In this document: in pieces, positions 1 to 6,721 of the stretch
Layout of the letters: each line of letters starts with the position of its first letter
Position numbering within the stretch: the first letter of the stretch is position 1
Source of the DNA: Candidatus Fermentibacteraceae bacterium
Lineage (GTDB): Bacteria; Fermentibacterota; Fermentibacteria; Fermentibacterales; JCC-6
Direction: 5' to 3'
NCBI GenBank assembly: GCA_016744855.1
Contig: JADGDO010000002.1
Span: 242,150 to 306,149 of the forward strand
Length of the DNA: 64,000 bases
Position numbers and translations under genes: made by a program
The notes under the pieces: model-generated
What the model was told of the DNA's origin: nothing
The model's database searches: none
What the model saw: the letters and a program-made list of their open reading frames with translations, nothing else

Positions 1-322
1 CATTACCCATGGCACGGATATCCATAATAATTTCGTCCGTTATTTCCAGTTGTACAAAAACATAACCTGGGTAAAGTTTCTTTTCCCTGGTGTATTCCTT
101 ACCATTTTTCCTGTGTGTGATCTCTTCAGTTGGAACCAGAGTTTTACCAATGTGCCCGGGATACCTGCGAAGAAGCTGGCCTTCCATATACTTCGCTACT
201 TTCTGTTCGTATCCCGAGAAAGAGTGGACCACATACCACTTGTAATTCTTATTTTCCTCTACAGATTCAGCCACGACTTCGGCTTTATCGCTATTTTCAT
301 TCTCCAACGGTTCAACAGTCAT
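1..322 (-). CDS. nusG: Transcription termination/antitermination factor NusG (partial, N-terminal 107 residues)
   Basis: NusG binds RNA polymerase and modulates elongation, termination and coupling to ribosomes. The visible part is an acidic leader of about 25 residues followed by the NGN domain. Family landmarks are KWYVVHSFSGYE (residues 28-39) and LYPGYVFVQ (83-91). The ATG at 322 is chosen because AAAGG lies just upstream and the gene follows secE by 27 nt, the usual secE-nusG order. The 3' part, including the KOW domain, lies outside the window. Confidence 0.95.
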   Translation of the reverse strand, partial: MTVEPLENENSDKAEVVAESVEENKNYKWYVVHSFSGYEQKVAKYMEGQLLRRYPGHIGKTLVPTEEITHRKNGKEYTREKKLYPGYVFVQLEITDEIIMDIRAMGN

Positions 323-349
323 CGTGTGCCTTTCTCTGAGATTCTTTTT

Positions 350-586
350 TTAGCCCAGCAGCCTTACAAGACCGGCCATGCTCATCGCTGTAATTTTATC
401 AACTACGAATATCCAGAGGGCAACAACGACAACAGCGCCAAGTACTACCCAGGTTGAAGAAATAGCTTCATCACGACTGGGCCATGCCACTTTGAGCATT
501 TCGGCTTTTACCTCTCCGAAAAAAACAGCGACAACCTGCCACCATTTCACAAGCAGATTCTCACTTTTTGCGGCTTTTGCAGCCAT
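350..586 (-). CDS. secE: Preprotein translocase subunit SecE
   Basis: Single-span subunit of the SecYEG channel, 78 residues, in the inner membrane. The family signature is FFGEVKAEMLKVAWPSRDE (about residues 22-40), followed by one hydrophobic segment (about 45-65). The frame is open further upstream to 694, but that extension would run through tRNA-Trp, so the ATG at 586 (MAAKAAKSEN) is taken as the start. It sits between tRNA-Trp and nusG, the common bacterial arrangement. Confidence 0.95.
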   Translation of the reverse strand: MAAKAAKSENLLVKWWQVVAVFFGEVKAEMLKVAWPSRDEAISSTWVVLGAVVVVALWIFVVDKITAMSMAGLVRLLG

Positions 587-633
587 TTCTCCGTCCTTTC
601 GGCAATTCTGCCTATACTGTAATGAAGAGAGGC

Positions 634-709
634 TGGCAGGGCAGGAAGGACTTGAACCCTCAACCTTCGGATTTGGAGTCCGATGCACTGCCAATTGTGC
701 TACTGCCCT
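634..709 (-). tRNA. tRNA-Trp (anticodon CCA), CCA end encoded
   Basis: Reading the minus strand, the acceptor stem AGGGCAG (709-703) pairs with CTGCCCT (644-638). The anticodon loop reads CTCCAAA, so the anticodon is CCA. The T-arm GGTTCAAGTCC is canonical. Discriminator G (637) is followed by a genomically encoded CCA (636-634). It lies between rpmG and secE and is probably cut out of the operon transcript. Confidence 0.96.
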
Positions 710-740
710 GCGGCCACTCTTCTTAACCAGTCAGTACTGT

Positions 741-890
741 TTATTTGCCTTCTCTGTGCAAAGTATGCTTTCTGCAAAAGCGACAGTACTTCTTGAGTTC
801 CATCCGCTCCGGATGTGTTCTCTTATTCTTAGTAGTAGTGTAGTTTCTACGCTTGCACTCTGTGCATGCGAGTGTTGCTATTATACGCAC
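741..890 (-). CDS. rpmG: 50S ribosomal protein L33 (GTG start)
   Basis: Ribosomal protein of 49 residues. The frame reads [20 protein letters not shown] and then [20 protein letters not shown] before ending [12 protein letters not shown] and CRFC are the two CxxC pairs of the zinc-binding (C+) form of L33. The start is GTG at 890, seven bases after the tuf stop. The position between tuf and tRNA-Trp/secE matches many bacterial genomes. Confidence 0.95.
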   Translation of the reverse strand: MRIIATLACTECKRRNYTTTKNKRTHPERMELKKYCRFCRKHTLHREGK

Positions 891-897
891 CGCTAAC

Positions 898-2094
898 CTA
901 CTTAATTATCTTTGTAACAACTCCAGCGCCAACAGTGCGTCCACCTTCGCGGATAGCGAAACGGAGGCCCTCTTCCATGGCGATAGGAGTAATAAGTTCA
1001 ACATTCATTTTCACATTATCACCAGGCATGATCATTTCCATACCCTCAGGGAGGCTGATTGCTCCGGTAACATCAGTTGTACGGAAGTAGAACTGAGGTC
1101 TGTAACCGTTGAAGAATGGCTTGTGACGTCCACCCTCCTTCTGGCTGAGAATATAAACCTCACCCTCAAATGTTGTATGAGGATTGATTGAACCCGGCTT
1201 GGCTATAACCTGGCCGCGCTCGATCTCATCCTTAGCAACACCCCTGAGGAGTAGACCAACGTTGTCGCCGGCACGCCCCTCATCGAGAATCTTACGGAAC
1301 ATCTCCACACCAGTACAAACTGTAGGGCGTGTGTCACGAATTCCAACAAGCTCAATCTTATCCTGTGTATTAACAATACCGCGCTCAATACGACCGGTTG
1401 CAACTGTGCCGCGACCAGGAATTGAGAACACATCTTCAACAGGCATAAGGAAAGGTTTGTCTGTATCGCGCTCCGGTGTAGGAATCCAGGTATCAACAGC
1501 TTCCATGAGTTCGTAAATACATGCTGCATCTGGATCGTCCGGTGCACCTGAACTATTAAGAGCCTTAAGGGCGGAACCACGGATGATTGGACTGTCTTCT
1601 TCGAACTGGTATTTCTCAAGAAGTTCCTGAACTTCCATCTCTACAAGTTCAACAAGCTCGTCATCATCAACCATGTCTACCTTGTTAAGGAAAACAACCA
1701 TTCTTGGAACGTTTACCTGACGTGCAAGCAGAACGTGTTCCTGTGTCTGAGCCATAACACCATCGTTTGCGCCGATAACAAGAATAGCACCATCCATCTG
1801 GGCAGCACCTGTAATCATATTCTTGATGTAATCAGCGTGACCAGGACAATCAACGTGGGCATAATGCCTGTTCTCTGTCTGGTACTCCTGGTGAGATGTT
1901 GCAATAGTAATACCACGCGCTTTCTCTTCCGGCGCGTTATCAATCTGGTCGAATGCAACGTATTTTACGTCATCATTCTGAGTTGCGAGGCACTTAGTGA
2001 TTGCCGCGGTAAGAGTTGTCTTACCGTGATCAATGTGACCAATAGTACCCACATTCACATGCGGTTTAGTCCTCTCAAATTTTTCTTTGGCCAT
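898..2094 (-). CDS. tuf: Elongation factor Tu
   Basis: GTPase that delivers aminoacyl-tRNA to the ribosome; 398 residues, normal family length. G1 is GHIDHGKT (19-26), followed by DCPGH and NKVD, with the effector-region text RGITIA. Domains 2 and 3 follow, and the C-terminus is [11 protein letters not shown]. It lies downstream of four tRNA genes in the same order as the enterobacterial thrU-tyrU-glyT-thrT-tufB operon and upstream of rpmG. Expression should come mainly from the strong promoter at 2587-2615. Confidence 0.99.
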   Translation of the reverse strand: MAKEKFERTKPHVNVGTIGHIDHGKTTLTAAITKCLATQNDDVKYVAFDQIDNAPEEKARGITIATSHQEYQTENRHYAHVDCPGHADYIKNMITGAAQMDGAILVIGANDGVMAQTQEHVLLARQVNVPRMVVFLNKVDMVDDDELVELVEMEVQELLEKYQFEEDSPIIRGSALKALNSSGAPDDPDAACIYELMEAVDTWIPTPERDTDKPFLMPVEDVFSIPGRGTVATGRIERGIVNTQDKIELVGIRDTRPTVCTGVEMFRKILDEGRAGDNVGLLLRGVAKDEIERGQVIAKPGSINPHTTFEGEVYILSQKEGGRHKPFFNGYRPQFYFRTTDVTGAISLPEGMEMIMPGDNVKMNVELITPIAMEEGLRFAIREGGRTVGAGVVTKIIK

Positions 2095-2175
2095 GAGCTA
2101 CTCCTACTCTCGGCAAGGGTTTCAGTAATCCACCTGTTCAATTAACTTCTAAAATTGCACCGAATTTCAAGCTCG

Positions 2176-2251
<76 letters not shown>

Positions 2252-2284
2252 ACCTCAAACCTTCAAAACGGTCTCATACGATTC

Positions 2285-2360
2285 TGGAGCGGGAGACGAG
2301 CCTCGAACTCGCGACCCTCAGCTTGGAAGGCTGATGCTCTGCCAACTGAGCTACTCCCGC
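2285..2360 (-). tRNA. tRNA-Gly (anticodon TCC), CCA end encoded
   Basis: Acceptor GCGGGAG (2360-2354) pairs with CTCCCGC (2295-2289). The discriminator is T and CCA is encoded (2287-2285). The anticodon loop CTTCCAA gives anticodon TCC. The T-arm contains GTTCGAGGC. It is the third tRNA of the cluster. Confidence 0.96.
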
Positions 2361-2369
2361 TCGGAATCG

Positions 2370-2455
2370 TGGTGGCGAGGGGTGGATTTGAACCACCGAA
2401 GGCATCCGCCAACAGATTTACAGTCTGCCCCCTTTGACCACTCGGGAACCTCGCC
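2370..2455 (-). tRNA. tRNA-Tyr (anticodon GTA), long variable arm, CCA end encoded
   Basis: This 86-nt class II tRNA has acceptor GGCGAGG (2455-2449) pairing with CCTCGCC (2380-2374), discriminator A and an encoded CCA (2372-2370). The anticodon loop CTGTAAA gives anticodon GTA. A long variable arm follows the anticodon stem, as expected for bacterial tRNA-Tyr. It is the second tRNA of the cluster. Confidence 0.96.
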
Positions 2456-2499
2456 ACTATTCCTTTATATACTAACACTTTACGTGTTCTCAATTCCTA

Positions 2500-2575
2500 T
2501 GGAGCTGGCGATGGGACTTGAACCCGCAACCTGCTGATTACAAATCAGCTGCTCTACCAATTGAGCTACGCCAGC
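2500..2575 (-). tRNA. tRNA-Thr (anticodon TGT), CCA end encoded
   Basis: Acceptor GCTGGCG (2575-2569) pairs with CGCCAGC (2510-2504). The discriminator is T and CCA is encoded (2502-2500). The anticodon loop TTTGTAA gives anticodon TGT. It is the promoter-proximal gene of the tRNA-tuf operon. Confidence 0.96.
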
Positions 2576-2586
2576 ACAGGACAGCG

Positions 2587-2615
2587 ATAATACTACGCAG
2601 AGAATTAACCGTCAA
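2587..2615 (-). promoter_or_regulatory. Sigma70-type promoter of the tRNA-tuf-rpmG-secE-nusG operon
   Basis: On the minus strand, TTGACG (2615-2610) and TATTAT (2592-2587) are separated by exactly 17 bp. Transcription would start near 2580, just ahead of tRNA-Thr(TGT). The bases after the -10 are fairly GC-rich, as in growth-rate-controlled stable-RNA promoters, but that control is inference. Confidence 0.8.
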
Positions 2616-2644
2616 GTCTAGTTTGGAGGAATCTAACACACCTG

Positions 2645-2673
2645 TTGACGAGAGTATTTTTTATTCATAATTT
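2645..2673 (+). promoter_or_regulatory. Candidate promoter of the lipoprotein/ABC transporter operon
   Basis: TTGACG (2645-2650) is followed after 17 bp by TAATTT (2668-2673); a CATAAT overlaps it at 2666-2671. A start near 2680 would give a leader of about 35 nt before the ribosome-binding site GGAGG (2704-2708). It stands back to back with the tRNA-tuf promoter. Confidence 0.5.
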
Positions 2674-2713
2674 GGCAGCATATTATTAAACTTGGAATTG
2701 ATTGGAGGCTGTC

Positions 2714-3559
2714 ATGATAAGACGTAAAAAAGCCCCTTTAGCTGTAATGCTTCTTGCAGGAACAGTGCTTTTTACTTCTTGCAACAATAGTGACCCGATA
2801 CCCGAATTGAACCTAGTTCCGGCCACATCACTTATTCACATACATATCGAACCCGGGATCAATTCCAGTCTGACAACCTATGCCGGCGAAAATATTGAAA
2901 GTTTTGCCTTAGCAGATTCACTCCTCAAGAGAGGAGCAATAGGTGTTTCACTCGTCGGAGTCGATATATCCACTCTCGATCCTCAGCTTCTTATTCTAAC
3001 CCAGCACGCAACAGAGGAATACACAACGGCACTTGCAGCGAGAGTACTTGATCTTGACCCCCGGCAGGAGTCCAACAGAATTGATCTCGTGTCAGAGCAG
3101 GGCTATGCAAGGGCTTCAGTTACAGGTAGAGATGGCTGGACAGCAGTATACATCGGTCCCGCCCCTCATATTACACTCGGCACCTGGCTCGACCTTGATG
3201 AAAACAGCTCCTTGAGCGCAGATACTGCTCTCGCCTCAGTTATACCAGAAGAGAAGCAAATAACAATCCTTTTCCCAGGAAACCTATTTGGATTCGTCTC
3301 TCTGCTACCTCTTGAGAGACAGATTCCATGGTGGACCGAATACAAGAGCATAGCAGAAACAATCAAGCCGGCAGCTCTCTCCCTTTCTCTCTCTTGGCCA
3401 GAACCTGACACCGAAGAACCTCTTAGAGCCGGAGTAATGCTGGCCAGAAGAGGCGGCGGAGTGAGCGTAATAGATCTTTCTTTTTCTGATACGCAGGTGG
3501 ATACAGACAGTTGTTTCTCTCTGCTTCTGCAAATACTGGAAGGGGGGAATCCCCTGTGA
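2714..3559 (+). CDS. Putative lipoprotein, first gene of an ABC transporter operon
   Basis: Protein of 281 residues that I cannot assign to a named family. A basic start (MIRRKK) and hydrophobic core end at a lipobox-like FTSC with Cys23, so it is probably lipid-anchored. The rest lacks membrane segments and looks like a mixed alpha/beta periplasmic or OM-facing domain. The ATG at 2714 is used because GGAGG ends 5 bp upstream; an in-frame TTG at 2702 would lie before that site. The stop overlaps the GTG start of the ATPase gene (GTGA), so it is translated with a LolD/FtsX-type transporter and may be its partner or client. Confidence 0.7.
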   Translation: MIRRKKAPLAVMLLAGTVLFTSCNNSDPIPELNLVPATSLIHIHIEPGINSSLTTYAGENIESFALADSLLKRGAIGVSLVGVDISTLDPQLLILTQHATEEYTTALAARVLDLDPRQESNRIDLVSEQGYARASVTGRDGWTAVYIGPAPHITLGTWLDLDENSSLSADTALASVIPEEKQITILFPGNLFGFVSLLPLERQIPWWTEYKSIAETIKPAALSLSLSWPEPDTEEPLRAGVMLARRGGGVSVIDLSFSDTQVDTDSCFSLLLQILEGGNPL

Positions 3560-4227
3560 GCAAGCCTCTTATCCATGCCAGCTCCATAGTAAAGGTTTTT
3601 GATGAACTCAAGGTTCTCAACAAAGCCAGCTTCACCCTGAATGAGGGGGAATTCGTGGCAGTTACAGGTAAGAGTGGCGTGGGGAAGTCTACGCTGCTTG
3701 GCATTCTCGGAACTCTAGATCCAGCTTTTACCGGAGAGCTGACTATTAATGGAGTCAGCACACCAAAGGCCTCGTCCATGGAACTGGCTGAATTGCGCAG
3801 GGAATTCATGGGTTTCATTTTTCAGGACTTTCACCTTCTGCCAAATCTGAGCGCTCTCGACAACATCCTCTTGCCCGCAGTTTTTAGTGGCACAGATTCT
3901 CTGGAAGTCAGGAAAGACGCCGCAGCGATACTTTCCAGGCTGGATCTGAGAAACGACAATACTCCCACCAGATTTCTTTCAAGAGGCGAAAGACAGCGAG
4001 TAGCATCTGCCAGAGCACTTGTAAACAATCCGAAAGTTCTTCTTGCTGATGAGCCGACAGCAAGCCTCGACGAAGACAGTGAAGAAAACCTCTTCGACCT
4101 TCTTGATGCACTCCGAAAGGAACGGGGGTTTGCTATCATTGCTGTACTGCACTCAAAGAGAATATTATCAAGAGCAGACAGAATTCTGGAGCTAAAGGGG
4201 GGAGTTCTTCATGAAAAACACGCGTAA
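3556..4227 (+). CDS. ABC transporter ATP-binding protein, LolD/MacB type
   Basis: Cytoplasmic ATPase of 223 residues, the size of LolD-like subunits. It has Walker A TGKSGVGKST, Q-loop IFQDFHLL, Walker B VLLADEPTASLD and an H-loop histidine in AVLHSKR. The signature reads LSRGERQR instead of LSGGQ/LSGGE, an arginine substitution at the second glycine. GTG at 3556 is chosen because it overlaps the previous stop and is preceded by GGAAGGGG. It probably drives the FtsX-like permease encoded next, with a 17-nt overlap. Substrate unknown; lipoprotein or other envelope extraction is typical for the family. Confidence 0.9.
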   Translation: MSKPLIHASSIVKVFDELKVLNKASFTLNEGEFVAVTGKSGVGKSTLLGILGTLDPAFTGELTINGVSTPKASSMELAELRREFMGFIFQDFHLLPNLSALDNILLPAVFSGTDSLEVRKDAAAILSRLDLRNDNTPTRFLSRGERQRVASARALVNNPKVLLADEPTASLDEDSEENLFDLLDALRKERGFAIIAVLHSKRILSRADRILELKGGVLHEKHA

Positions 4228-5494
4228 GGCAATATCCCTCTGGAACCGGGGACACTGGAAAGATTATGTGTTCAGTCAGGGAATGCTCCTGGTCGCCTCT
4301 CTTCTTCTGGTTTTCTTTATATCCATAGGGCTGGGTGTAGGTAACATTCTCGAGAGATTCCTCTCATCCGATCTGCCGGAAGAACAGGTTCGTATCACTC
4401 CTCAGGGAGTGCAGGCAGGCTTTTTTCAAACAGAACGTGGTGGTACAGAAATAACCGCCGATGTTATGGACTCACTGACTGCCCTACCTCAGGTAGAGAG
4501 AATCGATCCTCAGGTTTATGCCCATGTACCCGCCTATTTGAGGGGACTTCTCGGAGGAAGAAACTACTACACAGACATAACCCTTGAGGGCGTTTCTACA
4601 GCCTTTGTACCTGATTCCATGCTTGAATACATAGACTGGAACTACACACTCTCCGACAGTGCTGAAAAGCCACTTCCAATAATTCTGAGTGAAAATCTCC
4701 TTATTCTTTACAACGCTGGTTTTGCTGAGTCCAATGGGCTGATGGGCCTTACCCCGGAGGGAGTGATCGGCCTGGAAGTTCAGGTTAATGTTGGCAGCAG
4801 CTCGATCGCTTCACTACAGGCCCCGCCAATCAATCTCCGGGCAGAGATAGTGGGTACCTCAAGAAGCATGGCACTCTTTGCCCTTGCTGTTCCAATCGAG
4901 TTCGTGGAGGAGGTTAACAATCTATACCTGCCTGATGACAAACACACATACAGCGCTCTGATGGTAACAGCCCTCGAAGCAGAGGATGTGCCGGCAATAG
5001 TTCGATACGCTGAGAGCATGGGTCTTGCTGCGGAAACTCGCAGGGGGATAGCCCAGAAGGCCGAGGTGCTCGTTGGAGTGGTTACGGCTGCGCTGGGGGC
5101 TCTTGCTGCAGCAATCCTCTTCTCGGCTGTCGCCAGTGCCATTCACACACTTGTAGCTGATCTTAAAAACAGATCTTACGCTCTGGGTGTTCTTGTTGCT
5201 CTGGGAACCAAGAGAGAAAGACTCGTGTACATATTCGCTTTCCAGATATTCTTCATGTCCCTTATCAGCACAGTATTCGGAGGGCTGCTGGGATGCGCGC
5301 TCTCTTTCTTAGTCAGCTCAACACTGCTCAATCTGCTTCCGGTTCTGAAATATGCTGTAGAATCACTTGCAGTCTTCCCTGTAGGCTGGCTCGCGTCCGG
5401 ACTCGGGCTTGTGCTTGCTGTTTCAACAATATCCGCATGGTTCTTCTTTCGGAAGATACTATCAACACCTGTCACTGAATTGCTGAGAAGGTAA
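4211..5494 (+). CDS. ABC transporter permease, FtsX-like/LolE-type
   Basis: Inner-membrane protein of 427 residues. One transmembrane helix (about 24-46) is followed by a periplasmic domain of roughly 230 residues and then three C-terminal helices (about 285-315, 335-365 and 390-415). This is the layout of LolC/LolE/MacB permeases, and the loop text NRSYALGVLVALGTKRERL is typical of the FtsX domain. Only one permease gene accompanies the ATPase, so a homodimer is likely. GGGGG lies upstream of the ATG. It is followed 15 nt later by the propeller gene. Confidence 0.88.
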   Translation: MKNTRKAISLWNRGHWKDYVFSQGMLLVASLLLVFFISIGLGVGNILERFLSSDLPEEQVRITPQGVQAGFFQTERGGTEITADVMDSLTALPQVERIDPQVYAHVPAYLRGLLGGRNYYTDITLEGVSTAFVPDSMLEYIDWNYTLSDSAEKPLPIILSENLLILYNAGFAESNGLMGLTPEGVIGLEVQVNVGSSSIASLQAPPINLRAEIVGTSRSMALFALAVPIEFVEEVNNLYLPDDKHTYSALMVTALEAEDVPAIVRYAESMGLAAETRRGIAQKAEVLVGVVTAALGALAAAILFSAVASAIHTLVADLKNRSYALGVLVALGTKRERLVYIFAFQIFFMSLISTVFGGLLGCALSFLVSSTLLNLLPVLKYAVESLAVFPVGWLASGLGLVLAVSTISAWFFFRKILSTPVTELLRR

Positions 5495-5509
5495 ATAGGG
5501 GAGGATCTG

Positions 5510-6721
5510 ATGAGATTAATTTTTCTGGTTACAGCGATAGTTTTTGTTGCAAATGCCCAGTTTCCAGATACACTTCTTGGGTCCGTGTCGGTCGGTCAGA
5601 ATCCCTCTGATGTCTGCCTCTCACCCGATGGAAGTAGGGCTTACGTTGCGGTTAAATTCGGTTTTGCTGCAGTAGTTAGCATATCCGGCTATTCGGATTT
5701 TTCTCTTGAAGAACTTGTTTCCATAGATGGCGAGCCGGTCACCTTGCAGTGCGATCCGTCTGGAGAATACCTGTATGTAGCCGATCAGGAAAACAACATG
5801 CTGCATCTGATCAATACGGAAACGCTTTTAGTAGAGAACACTCAAGCAATTGAAGCTTCTCCAACAGATATGGTTCTCTACTCTGCAGGAAACCGGATAT
5901 ACATGTCTCATCAAAGTGGAATGATAACCGTAATAAACACCGAGACCAGATTGGTTGAAGACTGCTTCTGGGCGGGAGAGCAAATCCACTCTCTCTGTAT
6001 CACCCCAACACAAAATCTAATTTTTGCCGCAGATAACGCGAGCCCGGAAGAAGCTGTGATAAACACAGATACAGAATTTCTCCACCATTTAAACAGCGGA
6101 ATGGACAGTTACAGTTGCGCTGTTTCCGGTGATGGTTCCAGACTATTCCTCTCCTGTCCCTCCTGGAACATCATTGGGATCGTGGATATAGCCTCCTCTA
6201 TGGTGGAATCCTCCATCTCCTGCCCAAGTGGTTCTCCAGACAACATGGTAGCCCTACCGAACCTCCCATACCTTTATGGTGTCTATCCGGATCAAAACAC
6301 TCTTGTTGTATTTGGAACTGATGACTTGCTTCAAAAAGGTGAGATTTCTCTGGCTGGAGCTCCTGTAAACATTGCAGTACACCCGGATGGGGAAAGACTT
6401 TTTGTTGTAAACGAGGGAGACAACAAGATCAAAGTTATCGGTTTTGACCCTTCAGGAATTAGTCCTTTTTCAGAAACGCAGATGCTTAGTGCAGTTGTTT
6501 CACCCGCAGCACAACCTATAGTTCGAATCACAGGTTTAAATTCAGGACCGGTTTCCTTGAAGGCTTTTGATCTTTCCGGCAGAACTGTTTGGAGTGCAGA
6601 AACAGGGATAGCATTAGATGAGGTTAAGCAGTTTACAGTGAGCAATGTTGCCCCAGGAGTTCTTACGGTAACTGCAAGAGCTGGAACATTATCCAGTTCA
6701 GTGAGAGTAATTGTTCTTTAG
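5510..6721 (+). CDS. Secreted YVTN-type beta-propeller protein with C-terminal sorting-like domain
   Basis: Exported protein of 403 residues with signal peptide MRLIFLVTAIVFVANA. Repeats of the form NPSDVCLSPDGSRAYVA, IDGEPVTLQCDPSGEYLYVA and APVNIAVHPDGERLFVV mark a seven-bladed YVTN/lactonase-like propeller (about 20-320). The last 80 residues (SLKAFDLSGRTVWSAETG, then a VAPGVLTVTAR-type end) look like a FlgD/T9SS type A-like C-terminal domain. As last gene of the lipoprotein-ABC operon it may be a surface client of that transporter, which is inference. Its 3' end overlaps the convergent TPR gene by 4 nt. Confidence 0.75.
   Translation: MRLIFLVTAIVFVANAQFPDTLLGSVSVGQNPSDVCLSPDGSRAYVAVKFGFAAVVSISGYSDFSLEELVSIDGEPVTLQCDPSGEYLYVADQENNMLHLINTETLLVENTQAIEASPTDMVLYSAGNRIYMSHQSGMITVINTETRLVEDCFWAGEQIHSLCITPTQNLIFAADNASPEEAVINTDTEFLHHLNSGMDSYSCAVSGDGSRLFLSCPSWNIIGIVDIASSMVESSISCPSGSPDNMVALPNLPYLYGVYPDQNTLVVFGTDDLLQKGEISLAGAPVNIAVHPDGERLFVVNEGDNKIKVIGFDPSGISPFSETQMLSAVVSPAAQPIVRITGLNSGPVSLKAFDLSGRTVWSAETGIALDEVKQFTVSNVAPGVLTVTARAGTLSSSVRVIVL

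Noticed and set aside
587..694. N-terminal extension of secE
   Set aside because: It runs through tRNA-Trp and is unlike SecE; the ATG at 586 fits the family.
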